Assembly (NCBI GenBank): GCA_946410365.1
Contig: CAMKAA010000031.1
Coordinates: forward strand, 1-8,261
Origin: an uncultured Lachnospiraceae bacterium
GTDB taxonomy: Bacteria; Bacillota_A; Clostridia; Lachnospirales; Lachnospiraceae
Reading direction: 5' to 3'
Length of the DNA stretch: 8,261 bases
Part shown: positions 5,777 to 8,261 of the stretch, in pieces
How the letters are laid out: the number at the start of each line of letters is the position of its first letter
Position numbering within the stretch: the stretch's first letter is position 1
Position numbers and translations under genes: made by a program
Notes under the pieces: model-generated
Told to the model about the DNA's origin: nothing
Databases searched by the model: none
Seen by the model: the letters and a program-made list of their open reading frames with translations, nothing else

Positions 5777-8200
5777 TTAATTAAGCTCGCCCTTGCTGTT
5801 GAAATAATACGTTCTTCCGTCGATCCACTGCTGTCCAGTGACCATTTCTCCTGAACTTCTGAAATAATACCAGGTATCTCCCAGCTTGAGCCAGCCCGTC
5901 CTCATGGATCCGTCCGAATTCATATAATACCAGTTTCCGTCCACCCGGATCCATCCTGTCTTCATAGCTCCGTTCGAGCCAAGATAGTACCAGATGCCGC
6001 CATACTTAAGCCATTTGCCTGCCAGCATCGCTCCACTGTCATCAAGATAATACCACGAGCCGTCTTTGAGCCATCCTGTCTTCATAACTCCGTTTTGCTG
6101 CAGGTAATACCATTTACCGCCGGTCTTCACCCAGCCTGTCTGCATAGCGCCTTCGGAATCGAAGTAGTACCAGCTGCTTCCGATCCTCTTCCAACCGGTG
6201 ACCATCAGTCCATTTTCAGCCAGATAATACTTTTTCCCTTTGTAATCAAGCCAGCCGGTAACACGCTTCCCGTTGTTTAAATAGAACCACTTGCCGTCTT
6301 CCAGATACCATCCGCTGCTGATGGTAGTCGTAGATGTAATGGTAGTCGTATTCTTAACGGTATCGACGACTATAGGTGCCGAAGTTGCCGCAGATTTCCC
6401 TATATAGTGTCCGTTGGCATCAAAGTCATAGATCACTCCGTCAATACTCACGACACCGGTAACCATAACACCGTTTGTGTCGAAGAAGTATTTTATGCCG
6501 CTGATAGTCTGCCATCCGTACTGTACTACGCCGTACTCATCAAGATGATATTTTCCGCCTGCCACCTGGATCCAGCCGAACTGTTCTACGCCGTCCACGC
6601 CAAAATAGTGCATCTTGTTTTTGATCGTGTAAAAGCCCGTTACCATGACGCAGTTTTCAGGTTTGAAATAATACCATTTTCCGCCGATCTGCTCCCATTC
6701 GGTACAGCCGTAACCGTCAGAGTCAAAATAATACCAATTCCCGCCGGTCTTCACCCAGCCGGTCTTCATCGCACAGCTGACGGGATCGAAATAAAAGTAA
6801 TGGCTCCCGATCTTCTGCAGTCCCGTCACAGCGTAACCCTTGCTGTTGAAGTAGTACCAGACATTGTCAATCTTCTTCCAGCAGCTCGTGAGGTAACTAC
6901 CGTCAGCATATTCGTACCACCAGCCAACACTGTTCTTCTTCCAGTAACCGCCCTCAGAAGATGTTGATGAAGCAGTTCCCGATTTGCGCAGCTGGATCGT
7001 AGCAGCTTTACTGAAACTCCAGTTATTCCATGTGGCGTGATAGAGATCCTTGGTATGAGAATCCAGGATAGCTGTTCCGCTGTTATTGCGGCCGACACAG
7101 ATCGTAGCGTGGTCATAGGTGCTGTCGCCGTTCCAGTCAAAATAGATCGGGTTACCGGCGAGAAGATTTCCGTTATTCGCGTTCATGAAGGAGCCGTACT
7201 GTTTAAAGTGGGCGATCTGCTTCATGACATTGATCCAGGCCACACTGTGCTTGTACCAGGTTGAATCCTGGGGAAAACCTCCGGCAAAAAGACACTGGGA
7301 AACAAAGTTTGCACAGTCTCCGCCTCTTCCCTTGTAGCTGTTATAAGAAGAATTATAATTGATACAATATTTATCCGCGTAAGCAATGGCGTTAGCCACA
7401 TTATAGTTATATGATTTGGCTGCCGATGCTGCCATCATCTCCTGTTCGCCGTCCTCCGAGATCACTCTTAGAGCGTCCGCGCTCTCGTTTTCGGCTTGCA
7501 TAGAGTATTCAATCTCTTCCTGCATCCAGTCAAAATTCTGATCTGTATCTTCGACAGAAGCGATCTTCCAGCTGCCGCTCCGGTCACAGGCCAGTTTCAG
7601 CGAGAAGTTATAACCGTACGCCGCTGCGTTTACGGCGGACATATCATCAGAAGCATACCCGACTGTCATCCACTCATAAATATCAAGATCCGCAGAACCG
7701 TCCTGCACAGTGCATGTATTGACTTTGATCCTGGGGACCAATGTGCGGATCATATCCTCCGCAGGCATTACATAAGATGTATACTCGCCCTGTCTGTCCC
7801 ATTCACTGATCACATTTCCGGAAAAACCTTTGCTGTTTTCCTCAGAGCCGGCAATATATCTGCTTTTGGCCGCCTCATAATACTTGAGGTAACCGATCAG
7901 TTCTTCTGCGTCCTTCCCCATCCCGGACTCTACAGCCGAAAAATCTGAATTCATCATCTCTGCAGATGCAATGATCTCTTCATCTGTGACTGACATCGAA
8001 TTATCATACAGATCCCGGATCGACTGATCGAAATTTCTCGCGCCTTCCGCTGCGCTTTCAGTGTGTCCTTCAGATGCCCCGAGGTTTGTGAGAGCTGCTC
8101 TGGTATTCGCTTTGATCTCCGTCATCACTCCGGAACCTGCGGGCGACATAAGCCCGACGATCATGCTGGATGTGAGAAGTATAGTCAGAAATCTTTTCAT
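5777..8200 (-). CDS. Secreted amidase-domain protein with 18 choline-binding-type repeats (807 aa)
   Basis: A predicted extracellular protein held to the wall by repeats. Order: signal peptide (MKRFLTILLTSSMIVGLMSP, cleavage probably after IKA at residue 31); an N-terminal region (about 50-245) of unknown role whose second half (DLDIYEWMTVGY, GSWKIASVEDTDQNFDW) looks like an NTF2-like sheet; an Amidase_6-type domain (about 264-405) with a papain-like pattern, Cys296 in GGDCANFVSQ, His364 in DHATICVG and the DSH at 380-382; a short Ser/Thr linker; nine repeats (about 417-602); a Thr-rich linker (603-628); nine more repeats (629-807). Repeats of the second block follow GW-K-G-WYY--G-M-TG, as in choline-binding proteins. 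No LPXTG anchor. The likely task is cutting peptidoglycan stems or cross-bridges during wall turnover; the substrate is not known. The start at 8200 gives a clean signal peptide and a good ribosome site; an in-frame start at 8245 adds 15 residues before the signal and overlaps the promoter's downstream side. Confidence 0.88.
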   Translation of the reverse strand: MKRFLTILLTSSMIVGLMSPAGSGVMTEIKANTRAALTNLGASEGHTESAAEGARNFDQSIRDLYDNSMSVTDEEIIASAEMMNSDFSAVESGMGKDAEELIGYLKYYEAAKSRYIAGSEENSKGFSGNVISEWDRQGEYTSYVMPAEDMIRTLVPRIKVNTCTVQDGSADLDIYEWMTVGYASDDMSAVNAAAYGYNFSLKLACDRSGSWKIASVEDTDQNFDWMQEEIEYSMQAENESADALRVISEDGEQEMMAASAAKSYNYNVANAIAYADKYCINYNSSYNSYKGRGGDCANFVSQCLFAGGFPQDSTWYKHSVAWINVMKQIAHFKQYGSFMNANNGNLLAGNPIYFDWNGDSTYDHATICVGRNNSGTAILDSHTKDLYHATWNNWSFSKAATIQLRKSGTASSTSSEGGYWKKNSVGWWYEYADGSYLTSCWKKIDNVWYYFNSKGYAVTGLQKIGSHYFYFDPVSCAMKTGWVKTGGNWYYFDSDGYGCTEWEQIGGKWYYFKPENCVMVTGFYTIKNKMHYFGVDGVEQFGWIQVAGGKYHLDEYGVVQYGWQTISGIKYFFDTNGVMVTGVVSIDGVIYDFDANGHYIGKSAATSAPIVVDTVKNTTTITSTTTISSGWYLEDGKWFYLNNGKRVTGWLDYKGKKYYLAENGLMVTGWKRIGSSWYYFDSEGAMQTGWVKTGGKWYYLQQNGVMKTGWLKDGSWYYLDDSGAMLAGKWLKYGGIWYYLGSNGAMKTGWIRVDGNWYYMNSDGSMRTGWLKLGDTWYYFRSSGEMVTGQQWIDGRTYYFNSKGELN
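5780..6316 (-). repeat. Wall-binding repeat block B (9 units, C-terminal)
   Basis: Nine tandem units of about 20 residues (residues 629-807) close to the classic choline-binding form, for example WVKTGGKWYYLQQNGVMKTG and WLKYGGIWYYLGSNGAMKTG. Trp and the YY pair are kept in most units and there is no cysteine. One unit is a residue short (WLKDGSWYYLDDSGAMLAGK) and the last ends at GELN, a usual end for such proteins. These features suggest this block is the functional choline- or polysaccharide-binding part. Confidence 0.85.
6395..6952 (-). repeat. Wall-binding repeat block A (9 units, divergent, with cysteines)
   Basis: Nine units at residues 417-602, less regular than block B. Several have lost the Trp or the YY pair (FYTIKNKMHYFGVDGVEQFG, VVSIDGVIYDFDANGHYIGK), and Cys occurs at 440, 476, 499 and 517. 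A linker of about 26 residues with two TTTI groups separates it from block B. Units with weak aromatic content may serve as spacer or bind something other than choline. Confidence 0.75.
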
Positions 8201-8209
8201 AATTAAACT

Positions 8210-8217
8210 CTCCCTTT
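8210..8217 (-). promoter_or_regulatory. Ribosome binding site of the amidase gene
   Basis: AAAGGGAG lies 9 bases before the ATG at 8200, which begins a standard signal peptide (MKRFLTILL). No comparable site precedes the alternative in-frame start at 8245. Confidence 0.75.
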
Positions 8218-8230
8218 CATATGTAACATT

Positions 8231-8259
8231 ATTGTAATATATCAATTACATAAATGCAA
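8231..8259 (-). promoter_or_regulatory. Possible promoter of the amidase gene, overlapped by an inverted repeat
   Basis: Minus-strand -35 candidate TTGCAT (8259-8254, only the first three bases match consensus), a 17-base spacer and -10 TACAAT (8236-8231, 5 of 6). Transcription would begin near 8224, 24 bases before the ATG. An inverted repeat TGTAAT-6-ATTACA (8233-8250) overlaps the -10 and spacer and could be an operator. The weak -35 and very A+T-rich context keep confidence moderate. Confidence 0.45.
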
Positions 8260-8261
8260 CA

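Noticed and set aside
6321..6350. 12-base direct repeat in the Thr-rich linker as a regulatory or mobile-element repeat
   Set aside because: It is simply the codons for two TTTI groups in the linker between the repeat blocks.
5780..6952. Regular repeats as a CRISPR array
   Set aside because: The units are about 60 bases, degenerate, in frame and code for wall-binding repeats; there are no unique spacers between identical repeats.

Overview
The window comes from a Gram-positive Firmicute, most likely a gut-type Clostridia member related to Lachnospiraceae. This is inferred from protein character: a SecA ending in a CxC-x8-CC zinc tail, an RF2 and AlaX of clostridial type, an OhrR close to that of Bacillus, and a secreted amidase with choline-binding-type repeats. 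It also fits the strong AGGAGG-type ribosome sites. Base composition is balanced, roughly half G+C by eye. I cannot name a species.

All supported genes lie on the minus strand, so transcription runs from high to low coordinates. In that order they are: (1) a secreted amidase-domain protein with 18 wall-binding repeats (8200-5777), with its own promoter and a strong intrinsic terminator at 5757-5708; (2) ohrR, a thiol-based peroxide-sensing MarR-family repressor (5530-5093), with a good promoter at 5607-5579; (3) secA (4979-2409), preceded by a perfect 10-bp inverted repeat that overlaps a probable extended -10 promoter; (4) prfB, release factor 2 (2372-1248), read without the usual programmed frameshift; (5) an AlaX-type alanyl-tRNA editing protein (1246-17) that starts one base after the prfB stop; (6) the start codon and ribosome site of one further gene at the very edge (3-1).

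secA, prfB, alaX and the edge gene have gaps of 36, 1 and 13 bases with no terminator between them, so they look like one housekeeping operon for protein export, translation termination and tRNA proofreading. ohrR has no terminator before secA, so read-through is possible. The amidase gene is a separate unit for cell-surface work, and its product would itself depend on SecA for export.

I see nothing that proves a new system. The points most worth a second look are the palindrome at the secA promoter, the sequence it shares with the ohrR promoter, the OhrR without a visible ohr partner, and the two-block repeat structure of the amidase, in which only one block carries cysteines. Several starts given here differ from the longest open frame; the reasons are stated in the entries.
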